Positions 1-8,509 of a stretch of DNA of 64,000 bases are shown here, piece by piece (the first letter of the stretch is position 1; each line of letters starts with the position of its first letter). Below the pieces are notes generated by a model. The model did no database searches and had not been told where the DNA came from. It saw only the letters and a program-made list of their open reading frames with translations. Origin of the DNA: Kribbella pittospori. Lineage in GTDB: Bacteria > Actinomycetota > Actinomycetes > Propionibacteriales > Kribbellaceae. Both the position numbers and the translations under genes were made by a program. The stretch lies in the NCBI RefSeq assembly GCF_004331465.1, contig NZ_SJKB01000001.1:372001-436000 (forward strand). The letters are read 5' to 3'.

Positions 1-1089
1 AGCTTGGGCGTATCCGACGCGCCGGGATGTAACGAGGGATCGAGCGAGAGGGTAGGTGTTGCAAAAGTGGCCGACTGCATCGGTGACGTCTCGCCGCCGG
101 CTCGTGTCGAGTAATTCATCCAGCCCATCGAAAATTACCATTGCTGCCCCGGTCTCAAACAGATGCTCGATGTATTTCGCTGACGGCGGCTCGCAATGGT
201 AATGAGCTCGCAGCTTGTCGGCGATGTGCTCAATAACCGACTTCTGTGGAGCATGGGGCGCAGCGAACTCGCGGAGAATTACTAGAAACGGGACTGGTGA
301 GCCTGGATCTCGCGCAAACTGCCACATTACGACCTGGCTCGCCGTTGATTTTCCGTGGCCAGGATCCCCGAGCAGAACTGTGCGATCGATTTCCTGCTCA
401 AGTGAGACTGCGGATTGGCTGTCCGAATCAACTATTGTCGGTGTGACATAGATTCTGTCGATCGGAACCTTACGGCGATGTTCGAAATCTGGCGGTTCGA
501 TGAATCCATGCCCGATAGCTGCCTGTTTGCGGTACCGAGCTACAAACCTGTCAAGAGCGATTGGATCGACCTGCCCTGCTTTTTCGGCTAGGCGCCGCTC
601 TATCGCTTCGAGGACGTGAACTGATCTGTTCGAACTTGCTTCACTGCGCAGCAGTTCATATGCGTCGGGCTTGGTTCGCTTCAAAGCGTCTATCGCCGCG
701 TCGCGTTGGCGGACGAGCATCTCGAATAGAGGCCGAGAGCTTGCCTGATCGATCGAGCTGAAATGATGACTGAATACCGAATCCCAGCGACGACTGACCG
801 ATTCATACGCACTCGCCTGCGTCGAAGTCAGCCCTAATGTTGTGAGCTCAAAGGCAAGGCATTGAATATCCGGCCGCTGCAAGAATCGCTGTAAGTCGTC
901 GTGTGTCATCCCGTCGGGCATGTCGACCGTGCCGCGCAGCGGCGCGGTCCTGAGGTCCAGCGGCTCAAGGAGAAGTGTGCCGGAAGTTCGTTCTCGGCCT
1001 GTCGCGGCGGCCCGCCGGCCGGAGCCGAGTTGTTTGGCGATTCGAATTAGTCCAGCGCTGATCAGCTCCGCGAGCAGCGACTCCCACAT
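1..1089 (-). CDS. NACHT-domain NTPase (STAND family), C-terminus cut by window edge
   Basis: The frame stays open from an ATG at 1089 to the window edge, giving 363 codons without a stop, so the C-terminal sensor part lies outside. GGAGGGG sits 7 bases before the ATG. About 230 N-terminal residues, mostly helical-looking, match nothing I recognise and would be the effector or adaptor part. The NACHT core follows: Walker A GDPGHGKST at residues 241-249, Walker B VIFDGLDELLD at about 318-328, and LVTSRR at about 352 where NACHT proteins carry the sensor strand. Bacterial NACHT proteins act as phage sensors whose oligomerisation triggers a toxic effector. Base composition is less GC-rich than the chromosome at the right of the window. 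NACHT assignment is firm; the defence role is inferred from family and neighbours. Confidence 0.85.
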   Translation of the reverse strand, partial: MWESLLAELISAGLIRIAKQLGSGRRAAATGRERTSGTLLLEPLDLRTAPLRGTVDMPDGMTHDDLQRFLQRPDIQCLAFELTTLGLTSTQASAYESVSRRWDSVFSHHFSSIDQASSRPLFEMLVRQRDAAIDALKRTKPDAYELLRSEASSNRSVHVLEAIERRLAEKAGQVDPIALDRFVARYRKQAAIGHGFIEPPDFEHRRKVPIDRIYVTPTIVDSDSQSAVSLEQEIDRTVLLGDPGHGKSTASQVVMWQFARDPGSPVPFLVILREFAAPHAPQKSVIEHIADKLRAHYHCEPPSAKYIEHLFETGAAMVIFDGLDELLDTSRRRDVTDAVGHFCNTYPLARSLVTSRRVGYAQA

Positions 1090-1456
1090 TGCGTTTCCCC
1101 TCCGGCCGTCTATGCGATTGGCGCACGCTTGATGTTCGCCACATCGGTCCAGACTGCTCGATCGTTACGACCAACCAGCCGCGCCACGAACGAAGACAAC
1201 GTCCGAGCTTGCGTGAGATGGTGGCAGCTGGCGCCACACCAGGGTGGTAACGCCACTGGCGCCCGGCGCCACGTCGGATTCGGGGTGGTCGACGAGAACG
1301 GGGACCCAGCTCTGTTCGCGCCCCATCTGGGCTGGCGGCCGGAACCTGGCTTCCGCACGCGCCGCCGGAACGGCCCCGCGCGTCGGGATGTGGGGAGGGT
1401 CCACATTCGCTCGCGTCAGGTGATCATCGTTGGATGGTTCGCGGCTGGATATCCTC
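1090..1456. other. Non-coding stretch with a remnant of a duplicated gene
   Basis: No complete gene is visible. On the plus strand, about 1268-1315 reads RHVGFGVVDENGDPA, nearly identical to the N-terminus of the coiled-coil protein encoded at 3699-4178. This looks like the stump of a second copy whose remainder was lost. The IS481-type element begins at 1457. The target copy GGCTGGATATCCTC closes this stretch at 1443-1456. Confidence 0.5.
1443..1456. repeat. Left target-site duplication of the IS481 element
   Basis: GGCTGGATATCCTC directly abuts the left inverted repeat and is identical to 2908-2921 on the other side. Joining the two flanks rebuilds one continuous target sequence. Confidence 0.9.
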
Positions 1457-2907
1457 TGTCATGTCGCAGGACATCGGTGACGGTTCTGGATCAGGACATC
1501 GGTGACAGTTTCGGGGTTCTTGGTGGTGACACTTCGGTCGCGAGGCTCGGGCGGTGCCAGCCAATGAACCCATCGATCCCCGTGTCCGCCTTGCGATCTC
1601 GCAGTGGCCCGAAGATGCTCCGCGCGGCGCGGTCTCGACCTTCTGCGCCGAGCATGGCATTTCGCGCAAGTCGTTCTACGAGCTGCGCAAGCGCGCGACG
1701 GCCGACGGTCCGGCGGCAGTGCTCGAGCCCAGGTCCAGGCGCCCGAGGACGAGCCCGTCCAAGCTGACCGACGAGGTCAAAGAACAAGCGGTACAGGTGC
1801 GGGCTGCGTTGGAGGCCTCCGGGCTGGACCACGGGCCGATCAGCGTGCACGACAAGATGCGCGCGATGGGGCTGGAGGTGGTGCCCTCGGTCGCGTCCCT
1901 GGCGCGGATCTTCCGTCAGGCAGGTGTGGCGCGGTTCGAGCCGAGGAAGAAGCCACGCTCGGCCTGGCGCCGGTTCGTCTATCCAGCCCCGAACGCCTGC
2001 TGGCAACTCGACGGCACCGAGTACGTGCTCACCGGTGGGCGTAGGTGTGTGATCCTCCAGTTCATCGACGACCACTCCCGCTACGCGGTCGCCTCGCACG
2101 TCGCGTGGGGCGAGACATCAGCCGCGGCGATCGCCGTGTTCGACAAGGCCGTGGCCGCCCACGGCGTGCCTCAGCGGCTGCTGTCCGACAACGGGTCCGC
2201 GCTCAACCCGTCGCGCCGTGGGCTCCTGGGCCAGCTCGTCGTACACCTGATGGCACTGGGGGTCGAGCCGATCACCGGCAAGCCCTACAAGCCGACCACC
2301 CAGGGCAAGAACGAACGCTTCCACCAGACCCTGTTCCGCTACCTCGACAAACAACCACTCGCCGAGACACTCGACGAACTCCAGGCCCAGGTCGACGCCT
2401 TCGACCACATCTACAACACCCAGCGCCCCCACCAAGGCCTACCCGGCCGCGCCACACCCCAGGCCGCCTGGGAAGCCACCACGAAGGCCGAGCCGCCCCG
2501 CCCCACACACGACCTTCCCCGTCGCTCCAACCGTCCCGCCAGCCGACCCCGACCGCCTCTCGCACCGGCGCCCACCGACCTGCCCGACGACACCGTCGTC
2601 AAGAAACTGACCCCCGCCGGCATGTTCTACCTGGACAAAGTCCAATACCTGGTCGACGGGCGACGCGGCTTCCAGTATGTCCTCGTCATCAGCGCCGGCA
2701 ACAACGTCGGCGACAAGATCACCGTCACCGACCTGGAAGGCGAGATCCTCATCGAGCACACCAGACCCGCACCCGGAGTGACCTACGTCGGCAACGGCCG
2801 CCCCCGCGGCCCACGCCAAGACCCCTGAACCGTCACCGATGTCCTGACACACCAACTGTCACCCATGCCCTGAGGCAGAACTGTCACCGATGTCCTGAGA
2901 CATCACA
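1457..2907 (+). mobile_element. IS481-family insertion sequence, 1451 bp, intact
   Basis: Both ends carry imperfect 29-bp terminal inverted repeats beginning TGTCATGTCGCAGGACATCG on the left and, read from the other strand, TGTGATGTCTCAGGACATCG on the right. The element is flanked by identical 14-bp direct repeats GGCTGGATATCCTC (1443-1456 and 2908-2921), which is the target duplication. An uneroded duplication and an intact transposase frame point to a recent insertion. Subterminal copies of TCAGGACATCGGTGACAGTT occur at 1466 and 1491 and, inverted, at 2828, 2854 and 2879, spaced 25-26 bp, probably transposase binding sites. Confidence 0.9.
1554..2828 (+). CDS. IS481-family DDE transposase
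   Basis: A 424-residue transposase starting at GTG 1554 and filling the IS. An N-terminal helix-turn-helix region (residues 1-110, with HGISRKSFYELRKRA) is followed by an rve-type integrase core. The DDE triad is visible as QLDGTEY, LLSDNGSAL and GKNERFHQTL. The signature HIYNTQRPHQGLPGRATPQ ends the core. The C-terminal 120 residues carry a proline- and arginine-rich linker and a small beta-rich domain, as in the longer IS481 members. The frame is intact, so it may be active. It catalyses cut and strand transfer at the inverted repeats described for the element. Confidence 0.93.
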   Translation: MPANEPIDPRVRLAISQWPEDAPRGAVSTFCAEHGISRKSFYELRKRATADGPAAVLEPRSRRPRTSPSKLTDEVKEQAVQVRAALEASGLDHGPISVHDKMRAMGLEVVPSVASLARIFRQAGVARFEPRKKPRSAWRRFVYPAPNACWQLDGTEYVLTGGRRCVILQFIDDHSRYAVASHVAWGETSAAAIAVFDKAVAAHGVPQRLLSDNGSALNPSRRGLLGQLVVHLMALGVEPITGKPYKPTTQGKNERFHQTLFRYLDKQPLAETLDELQAQVDAFDHIYNTQRPHQGLPGRATPQAAWEATTKAEPPRPTHDLPRRSNRPASRPRPPLAPAPTDLPDDTVVKKLTPAGMFYLDKVQYLVDGRRGFQYVLVISAGNNVGDKITVTDLEGEILIEHTRPAPGVTYVGNGRPRGPRQDP

Positions 2908-2921
2908 GGCTGGATATCCTC
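2908..2921. repeat. Right target-site duplication of the IS481 element
   Basis: Second copy of GGCTGGATATCCTC, immediately after the right inverted repeat that ends at 2907. Confidence 0.9.
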
Positions 2922-2961
2922 CGCCATTATCCGGATCGAACATGTGTTCCAATCTGAGGGG

Positions 2962-3201
2962 ATGGGGACGAACAGGCGGTACCCGCGGCAGCCTCCGCCT
3001 GATGCTCAGCGGAGACACTGCTGGGTGCTGCGGACTGCCCATGAGCAGGGGCCGTGGCCCGGTCTGATTCTGGAGTGGCGCCGCACTCAGTCCGGCGACT
3101 GGCAGGCCCGCGTCGTGTACGTGCCGAATCCGCAACGCCATGAGTCCGTCGAGGCCTGGTTCGCCGCCGCAAACCTACGTCCGCTGGAGACGAAGACCTA
3201 A
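2962..3201 (+). CDS. Small conserved actinobacterial protein of unknown function
   Basis: About 79 residues from ATG 2962; a GTG at 2944 would add six. It carries RRHCWV, GPWPGLILEWRR and VEAWFAAANLRP, a pattern I associate with a short actinobacterial family without known function, predicted to be a small beta-rich soluble protein. GAGGGG touches the ATG directly, so neither start is well supported. The IS481 element was inserted only 40 bp upstream and may have cut it off from its promoter. It precedes the 3265-4178 gene pair on the same strand with a 63-bp gap. Confidence 0.6.
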   Translation: MGTNRRYPRQPPPDAQRRHCWVLRTAHEQGPWPGLILEWRRTQSGDWQARVVYVPNPQRHESVEAWFAAANLRPLETKT

Positions 3202-3264
3202 CACCCCTGGGTGGGACGGCGATAGACGTTGCCGACGCTGTAGCGGTCCCCGCATTGTGGAAGC

Positions 3265-3702
3265 GTGGACACCGACGGCGCGATCGTCGAACTGTATGGG
3301 CTGGCACCCGAGCAGTTCACCGGCGCCCGGAACCGCCTCGCCAAAGCCGTCCGGGACGCCGGCGACGAACCAGCCGCCGCGGCCATCGCGGCTCTGCGGA
3401 GGCCCACCGTGTCGGCCTGGCTGGCCAACCAGCTCGTCCGTGTCGATCCCGACGGCATCCATGCCTTGACCGAGCTCGGCGAGCAGTTGCGCGAGACCTA
3501 CCTGTCGGCCGACAGTGTCCGCCGGCGCGAACTCACCCGACAACGCCACGACCTGGTTCGCAACCTGGTGCAGATCGCGCGTGATCGGGCCGCCGACGGG
3601 CGACGCATCACGCCGCAGACCGCAGAGCGACTGACCGAAACGCTTGACGCCGCGCTGGTCGATCCCGCGGCGGCCCAGCTCCTCCGCACGGGCAACTGGT
3701 GA
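3265..3702 (+). CDS. Conserved actinobacterial protein, first gene of an unknown pair
   Basis: 145 residues from GTG 3265. It has the conserved string LPTVSAWLANQL-like, here RRPTVSAWLANQLVRVDPDG, after an N-terminal YGLAPEQFTGARNRLAK segment. The sequence is largely helical and charged, with no membrane segment or catalytic motif. I recognise the family only as a widespread uncharacterised actinobacterial protein that is followed by a coiled-coil protein, which is the arrangement here: its stop overlaps the next start by four bases (GTGA), implying translational coupling. A joint structural role for the two products is plausible but not shown. Confidence 0.75.
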   Translation: MDTDGAIVELYGLAPEQFTGARNRLAKAVRDAGDEPAAAAIAALRRPTVSAWLANQLVRVDPDGIHALTELGEQLRETYLSADSVRRRELTRQRHDLVRNLVQIARDRAADGRRITPQTAERLTETLDAALVDPAAAQLLRTGNW

Positions 3703-4178
3703 GCGCCCTGCGCCACGTCGGCTTCGGTGTCGTGGACGAGAACGGCGACCCAGCCCCACTCAAGCCTGTCCGGCCGGGGGTCGTGCGCCGCGTCGCACTG
3801 CCTCGCAAAAGCCCGGCGTCGAAGACCATGCAACGCCCTGCCCCGAAGATGGGCCGCTCGCCGGTCGACCACACGCTCAAGCAGCGCCGAGCCGCCCAGC
3901 GGAAACGCCGAGACGAGGCAGAAGCGGACTACACACTGGCCGCGGCCGAGCATGAGCGGGCTGGCCAGGTGCTCGACGCGCACCAGCATCGGATCGCCGA
4001 CCTCGAAGCCGACCTGGTCCGACTCAACGACCAACTTGAAGAAACCCGCCAGACGCTGCGCAAAGCGCGCAAGCAAACCCGGCGCCTCGAACGCGCCTTC
4101 AACCAGGCGGCGCGCAACGCCGCCGCCGTCAGAAAGCGGTTCGACACCGAGGAGCAGCGCCTGACCGCAATGGAGTGA
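3699..4178 (+). CDS. Coiled-coil protein, second gene of an unknown pair
   Basis: 159 residues. The N-terminus MSALRHVGFGVVDENGD is short and unusual, followed by a basic linker and, from about residue 60 to 159, a long charged coiled coil with heptads of leucine, alanine, arginine and glutamate. It starts inside the stop codon of the preceding gene, so the two are one translational unit. A stump of a second copy of the N-terminus survives near 1268-1315, so the gene was once duplicated or the locus rearranged. The family has no assigned function known to me. Confidence 0.7.
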   Translation: MSALRHVGFGVVDENGDPAPLKPVRPGVVRRVALPRKSPASKTMQRPAPKMGRSPVDHTLKQRRAAQRKRRDEAEADYTLAAAEHERAGQVLDAHQHRIADLEADLVRLNDQLEETRQTLRKARKQTRRLERAFNQAARNAAAVRKRFDTEEQRLTAME

Positions 4179-4518
4179 TCGCCGGGCGACAAGATCGCAT
4201 GCGCGGCTAGAAAGTACCGAAGCCGGCGAGATCCGGGTCGACGGAACGAGCGAACCAACATCCCAAACCGCTGCACCGCCACGCTATCGACCGTCGCGCT
4301 CAGGGCCTTGGCAACTCGCGCCGTCGCCGTGCCTACCGTGCACCTATTAATAGAGCCCGATGCGGGCGGGCTCTATTAACGGCCCGAGCAGCAGCCACCG
4401 CGAGGCATGGGTGGGCGAGGCTCACCACTCCAAAAGACTGTGGTCGACGGGAGTTCGCACCACGAGTAGCCCCACGCGGAACGCCGTCGCCGTACTCTCC
4501 TCTGAGGCTACCGACGCC
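4179..4518. other. Intergenic stretch with a perfect 13-bp palindrome
   Basis: No gene is evident. The main feature is the inverted repeat at 4347-4379, listed separately. The stretch ends at the att-like site at 4519. Confidence 0.6.
4347..4379 (+). terminator. Perfect 13-bp inverted repeat, terminator or protein-binding site
   Basis: TTAATAGAGCCCG (4347-4359) and CGGGCTCTATTAA (4367-4379) pair perfectly around the loop ATGCGGG. It could terminate transcription of the gene pair ending at 4178, 170 bp upstream. The AT-rich outer ends form part of the stem and there is no following T-run, so a protein-binding palindrome is equally possible. Confidence 0.45.
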
Positions 4519-4582
4519 TGACCTGCGGATTTGATTGGCGCGCCCGGCAGGACTCGAACCTGCGACCAACGGATTAGAAGAC
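4519..4582 (-). repeat. att-like site A: TGACCTGCG flank plus 3' half of a tRNA-Arg(TCT)
   Basis: Read on the minus strand from the tRNA side: an anticodon loop CTTCTAA (anticodon TCT), stem strand, T-arm GCAGG TTCGAGT CCTGC, acceptor strand CGGGCGC, discriminator G and encoded CCA. This is followed by CAAATCCGCAGGTCA. The 5' half of the tRNA is absent, so the sequence diverges exactly at the anticodon stem. That is the usual crossover region of tRNA-targeting tyrosine integrases. The same layout recurs at 18896 and 23363. The site lies 36 bp beyond the stop codon of the DUF4263 gene. Confidence 0.75.
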
Positions 4583-4617
4583 CGAAGTGCGTGTCCCAGA
4601 CGATGTCCGGCGACGAT

Positions 4618-5472
4618 TTAGCTAAGTGCGCTGCTGTCAGGCGGATCTGCGAGGAGTCGATGGAGTCCCTGGGGGCGGGCCAGTACCTCATCGAAGGTGA
4701 TGACGTTGACCGTGCCGAGACCGTCGCGATATCGCATGAACGACTGGGCTTGTTCCGCGTTTAGAGGCTCGGCGGTGCCGGCGAGCACTGCCCCGCGCAC
4801 GACGCAGTTCTCGATCGGCGCGAGTTCTGGTGTCCTCGCTATGAGGGTGGGAAGCTCGACGCGAGTCGACTCGATTTGAGCTTGGATCTGGGCGACGGCG
4901 CCGGACAGTTCAACGTTCGGAGGATAGATGTTTCGGTAGGGGCTTCCGAGAAGCCTGGCGGCCGGCGTCTTGATCTCAACTAGGTGAGCACTTCGCGTGA
5001 TGCTGTTGATCAGCATGAAGTCTGCGATGCGTGCGCCCCGGCCAAGGGCGTCGCCGCTTCGGACGTGCAGTTGTGGTCTGTAGAGCGCGACAGGTGCGGC
5101 GAACAGCTGTTGAAGCGCGAAGGTATTCAATACGAAGAACTCCTGCCAGTACCCCTCGTCTGAGCGGTGGCCGCCCTTCAGGCCGGCCGCGAACTGCTCG
5201 ATGAGTACTTCCAGAGTCACGAGTTGGATGTCGTGACGGAGCTTGCCAAGTTCTGCGGGCGCCTCGGTAGCTGCAGCACGGGACTGAGTCGCGGCCTCTC
5301 GGAGGAGCAAGTTGCGTTCCTCTGGTTGCATCGCGGGCTTCCCGGCAAGGTCTCCCTCCATGGCCCGGATAATCGGGTGCCTCCCAACAAGGGGATTCTG
5401 TGGTTCGGCACCAACCAGATCGGCGAGCGCGTTGTGCGACTCCGCGGAGTTGCCAGCCATAGTCGCCCTCAT
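4618..5472 (-). CDS. Shedu-type anti-phage nuclease (DUF4263, SduA-like)
   Basis: 284 residues from ATG 5472, which follows AGGAG by 7 bases; the frame extends further upstream only through IS21 DNA. Residues from about 110 onward match the DUF4263 layout: WQEFF, then ADFMLI, then HLVEIKTP, giving the E...D...ExK set of a PD-(D/E)XK nuclease. LSGAVAQIQAQI, RGAVLAGTAE and VNVITFDEVL follow. Shedu is a single-gene defence system in which this domain cuts DNA and variable N-terminal parts do the sensing; the N-terminal part here is only about 100 residues. The IS21-type element lies close upstream and may have removed the native promoter. Confidence 0.85.
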   Translation of the reverse strand: MRATMAGNSAESHNALADLVGAEPQNPLVGRHPIIRAMEGDLAGKPAMQPEERNLLLREAATQSRAAATEAPAELGKLRHDIQLVTLEVLIEQFAAGLKGGHRSDEGYWQEFFVLNTFALQQLFAAPVALYRPQLHVRSGDALGRGARIADFMLINSITRSAHLVEIKTPAARLLGSPYRNIYPPNVELSGAVAQIQAQIESTRVELPTLIARTPELAPIENCVVRGAVLAGTAEPLNAEQAQSFMRYRDGLGTVNVITFDEVLARPQGLHRLLADPPDSSALS

Positions 5473-5636
5473 CGACTGGCTCCTCCCCATACCAGTCAGC
5501 CGCTGAGCCAGCCTCGATATGGTGGCTGCGGAGGTTTCGTCCGACACCGCTTGTTGGCGAGTTCTGACACCGCCGGGCACGTGTCGGTGCCGCGGATGTT
5601 GGTTTGCGTCGACACCGCTTCCGCGCCCGACGGGTG

Positions 5637-6416
5637 TCAGGTTGTCCGCTGCTTTGTGGCTTGGGCCAGACGGTAGGAGTCGGTGCCGGTCTCGAGGATG
5701 GTGCCGCCGAAGGTGAGTCGGTCGACGATGGCTGCGCATAGCCGGGGGTCGGTGAAGGTCTTGGTCCAGCCGCCGAAGGACTCATTGGACGCGATCGCGA
5801 CCGAGGCCTTCTCCTCACGCTCGGTGAGGACCTGGAAGAGGAGTTCCGCGCCGCGGCGGTCGAGTTGCATGTAGCCGAGTTCGTCGATGCACAGCAGGTC
5901 GACGCGGCCGTAGCGGGCGATGGTCTTCGCCAGCGTCATCTCGTCGGCGGCCTCGACGAGCTCGTTGGCAAGCTGGGTCGCCAGGGTGTACTTGACCCGG
6001 TTGCCGGCCATGGCGGCCTCGGTGCCGAGTGCGATCAGCAGATGGGACTTGCCGGTGCCGGAGTCCCCGATCAGACACAGCGGCTGTCCCTTCTGGACCC
6101 ATTCGCACTTGGCGAGGGTGTGGATCACGGCGGGATCGATGTTGGGGTTGGCGTCGAAGTCGAAGGCCCGCAGGGACTTCTCGCGGGGGAACTTGGCGGC
6201 CTTGATCCGGCGTTCGGACCGGCGTCGGGCGCGATCGTCGCACTCGGCAAGCAATAGTTCGGCGAGGAACCCGCGGTAAGACATCTGCTCACGCCCTGCC
6301 CGGTCGGCGTAGTCGGTGAAGGAGTTGCGGATGGTGGGCATTCGCAGCATCCGGCACGCTTGGTCGATCGCGGCGTCGGCTGCTTCTTCGGTCATTCCAC
6401 GGCGCTTGGTGGTCAC
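5637..6416 (-). CDS. istB: IstB-type AAA+ ATPase of an IS21 element
   Basis: 259 residues, close to the usual IstB length of about 250-260. Walker A is GDSGTGKSH near residue 118, Walker B is LLCIDELGYM near residue 175, and the sensor region is ASNESFGGW. IstB forms a DnaA-like decamer on DNA and helps the IstA transposase choose and join its target. It starts at GTG 6416 inside the istA stop (GTGA overlap). The gene itself shows no damage. Confidence 0.95.
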   Translation of the reverse strand: MTTKRRGMTEEAADAAIDQACRMLRMPTIRNSFTDYADRAGREQMSYRGFLAELLLAECDDRARRRSERRIKAAKFPREKSLRAFDFDANPNIDPAVIHTLAKCEWVQKGQPLCLIGDSGTGKSHLLIALGTEAAMAGNRVKYTLATQLANELVEAADEMTLAKTIARYGRVDLLCIDELGYMQLDRRGAELLFQVLTEREEKASVAIASNESFGGWTKTFTDPRLCAAIVDRLTFGGTILETGTDSYRLAQATKQRTT

Positions 6417-8088
6417 GGTGCGGCTCCTTCGTTCGGGGTGTCACGTCGGCTGGCCAACAGCTGGTCGTACTTCTCCACGCTCGGCAGCGGCCGAGTGTCG
6501 GCCGGGATGTGGGCGCGGAGCCGGCGCTCGGTCAGCGATCGCACGGCAGGGATCTCGCCTTCTCCGCGTGCCCTGTCGCCGCTCATCAGGGACTGGTGGT
6601 CCGCTGTCGTGTCGTCGGCTCCGCCATCTGCTGTGTCGTTGTACTTGCGCGCTTCCAACGCGACAGCGTCCGCGGTGAGCGCGCCTGCACGCAGCGCCGT
6701 CGCGAGTCCGGCGACGACGTGGTCGTGTGGAAGGTGCCGGTGCAGCATCAGGACCTCAATGAGGGCACGGGTGCCGTCGGCGTCACCGTGGGCCTTGCAG
6801 GCCGCGGCCCACCAGGCGTCGTGAACGGGCGTGAACTGCCCGGATGCCCTGGCCTGCTCCAGCGCTTTCGCACCGGGTAGCGCGCCCGGTTTGCGGAGGA
6901 GGACCTCGAGATAGTGGTCCAGGTCGACCCGGGTCGAGCCCTTGGTCATGAGCCGTTCGTGGCGGGCGATCTCGGTCCTGCCGTCGAACACGACCAGGTC
7001 GCTGGCGTTCAGGAGCACCCGGGCTTGACGGCCGACCATGCGCGCGGGCACGGAGTACTTGTTCATCCGGACCGTGACCTGGGCGTACCGGTCCACGCGC
7101 GGGGTGAACCAGCGGCCGGTCGAGAACGGCTCGGTCGGAAGGGGCGCGAGGAGTGGCTGCTCGGTGGCGAAGTGTTCCCCGACCGTGCGGGCGCGGGACC
7201 CGATCCGCCGGGCGTCGTCGGCTTCGTCCCAGGCGTCGACCATAGCGTTGAGCTCGGCGAGGGAGTCGACTTCTGGGATGGGGACGAGGTGGTTGCGTCG
7301 GAACCAGCCGATCTGCCCTCGACGCCGCCCTTCTCGTGCGCACCTTGGATTCCGGGCTGGCAATAGAAGGCTTCGATGCCGTAGTGGGAACGGACGGCGG
7401 TCCACCTGTCGGCCTCGACCCGCTGGGGGGAGAACCCGATCACGCTCGCGACGGCGGCCTTGAGGTTGTCGTAGCGGATCTTCCCGGTCGGCACACCGCC
7501 GAGCACGTTGAAGGCGTGGACGTGACCCTCGAAGAAGGCTTCCTGCCCAGCCGAGGCACTGACCCTGTGCACGGCCTTGCCCGAGTAGGAGAGCCGAAGG
7601 CTGAACAGCGTGCAGGTTACGAGCTCGCCGCGCAGGCGGATGGCGACGTCGCCGAAGTCAACCTCGGCCTCGCGGCCCGGGAGGTGCTCTTGCGGGATGA
7701 ACGCGTTGGCAGGTTCCCGTCCGACCTCGACGCGAATCTCACGGCGTCGGGTGGCGGCGTACTCGCGGACCATCCAGTACGACACCACCCCGGCCCCGTC
7801 ATGTTCGTCAAGCAGTCGATCGAAGATCCGCTTCGCCGTGTGTCGCTGCTTCCGCGGCGCGTCGAGGTCCGAGCGCAGCCAGTCGTCGATCACCACTCGG
7901 TACGCGTCAAGCCGTGAGCCGCGTTTGGGCGGTTGCTTTCTCTCCTTCGGCCATGCAGATTCCAGCGCCGCTGTCACGGTTCGGAAGCCGACGCCGTGCT
8001 TGCGCTGCAGCGCGCGGTTGGACATCCCAGATCGGGCATCCCGTCGGATCGCCGCGTACAGGTCGACCCGGCAACGCGGCGGCGTCAT
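6413..8088 (-). pseudogene. istA: IS21 transposase istA, interrupted by a frameshift
   Basis: The 5' part (from ATG 8088 with GGAG upstream) reads through an N-terminal helix-turn-helix and the first catalytic residues EVDFGD. Near 7313 the frame is lost: the expected GGVEGQIGWFRR is split between two frames at GAGGGCAG, consistent with loss of one base. The 3' part then continues in the second frame to the stop at 6413, with the C-terminal beta-barrel region. Joined, it would be about 559 residues, a little longer than a typical IstA. IS21 transposases are not known to need programmed frameshifting, so this is either a dead gene or a sequencing error. Confidence 0.85.
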
Positions 8089-8509
8089 CGGTGGCACTCC
8101 TGACGTGAGCACGCCGTGGGCACGACTTTCGGCACCGGGCCACCGCCCCGGGAACGGTGACCGCATGCGACCACAGCCCGGAATCACTGGCCCTACCGAG
8201 GTGCCTGGTCATGTGCTGCGCAGGGCTTCGGTGGGCGGTACTGAGTCGGCCCGGAGTGCGGGGTACGACCGACGACGGAGCCGATGAGCAGCGAGCAGGC
8301 CACGTCGAGTCCCACTGAAGCCCAGGTCAGTACGACGGCCCGGCCTTGCGTGGTGACGAAGACGTTGGTGACGAGCACGCCCAGGATCAGGCCTGTGATG
8401 CCGCCGACGACATCAACCTCGACACCACCTGTCCGCCCGTGTCCCTGGCGCGACGAAGATCTGCTTGCGCGGTGCCTAATCGGTCTTCCCGCAACACCTC
8501 GCGGGCCCC
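8089..8509. other. Intergenic stretch with a truncated membrane-protein fragment
   Basis: On the minus strand, about 8193-8430, an open frame encodes two hydrophobic segments (GLILGVLVTNVFVTTQGRAV and the following VACSLLIGSVVG). It has no start codon in a sensible place and no ribosome binding site. It looks like the tail of a small membrane protein whose 5' part is gone. Nothing else is recognisable; an end of the IS21 element should lie near 8100-8190. Confidence 0.35.

Larger units (their letters stand above)
5540..8190 (-). mobile_element. IS21-family element (istA frameshifted, istB intact); ends not resolved
   Basis: The istA and istB genes overlap by four bases in the standard IS21 order. 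I could not find matching terminal repeats on the two sides, so the stated limits are approximate. On the istB side there are two copies of an ACACCG-containing motif around 5540-5580, likely transposase sites. Loss of the other end together with the istA frameshift suggests a dead copy. Confidence 0.65.
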
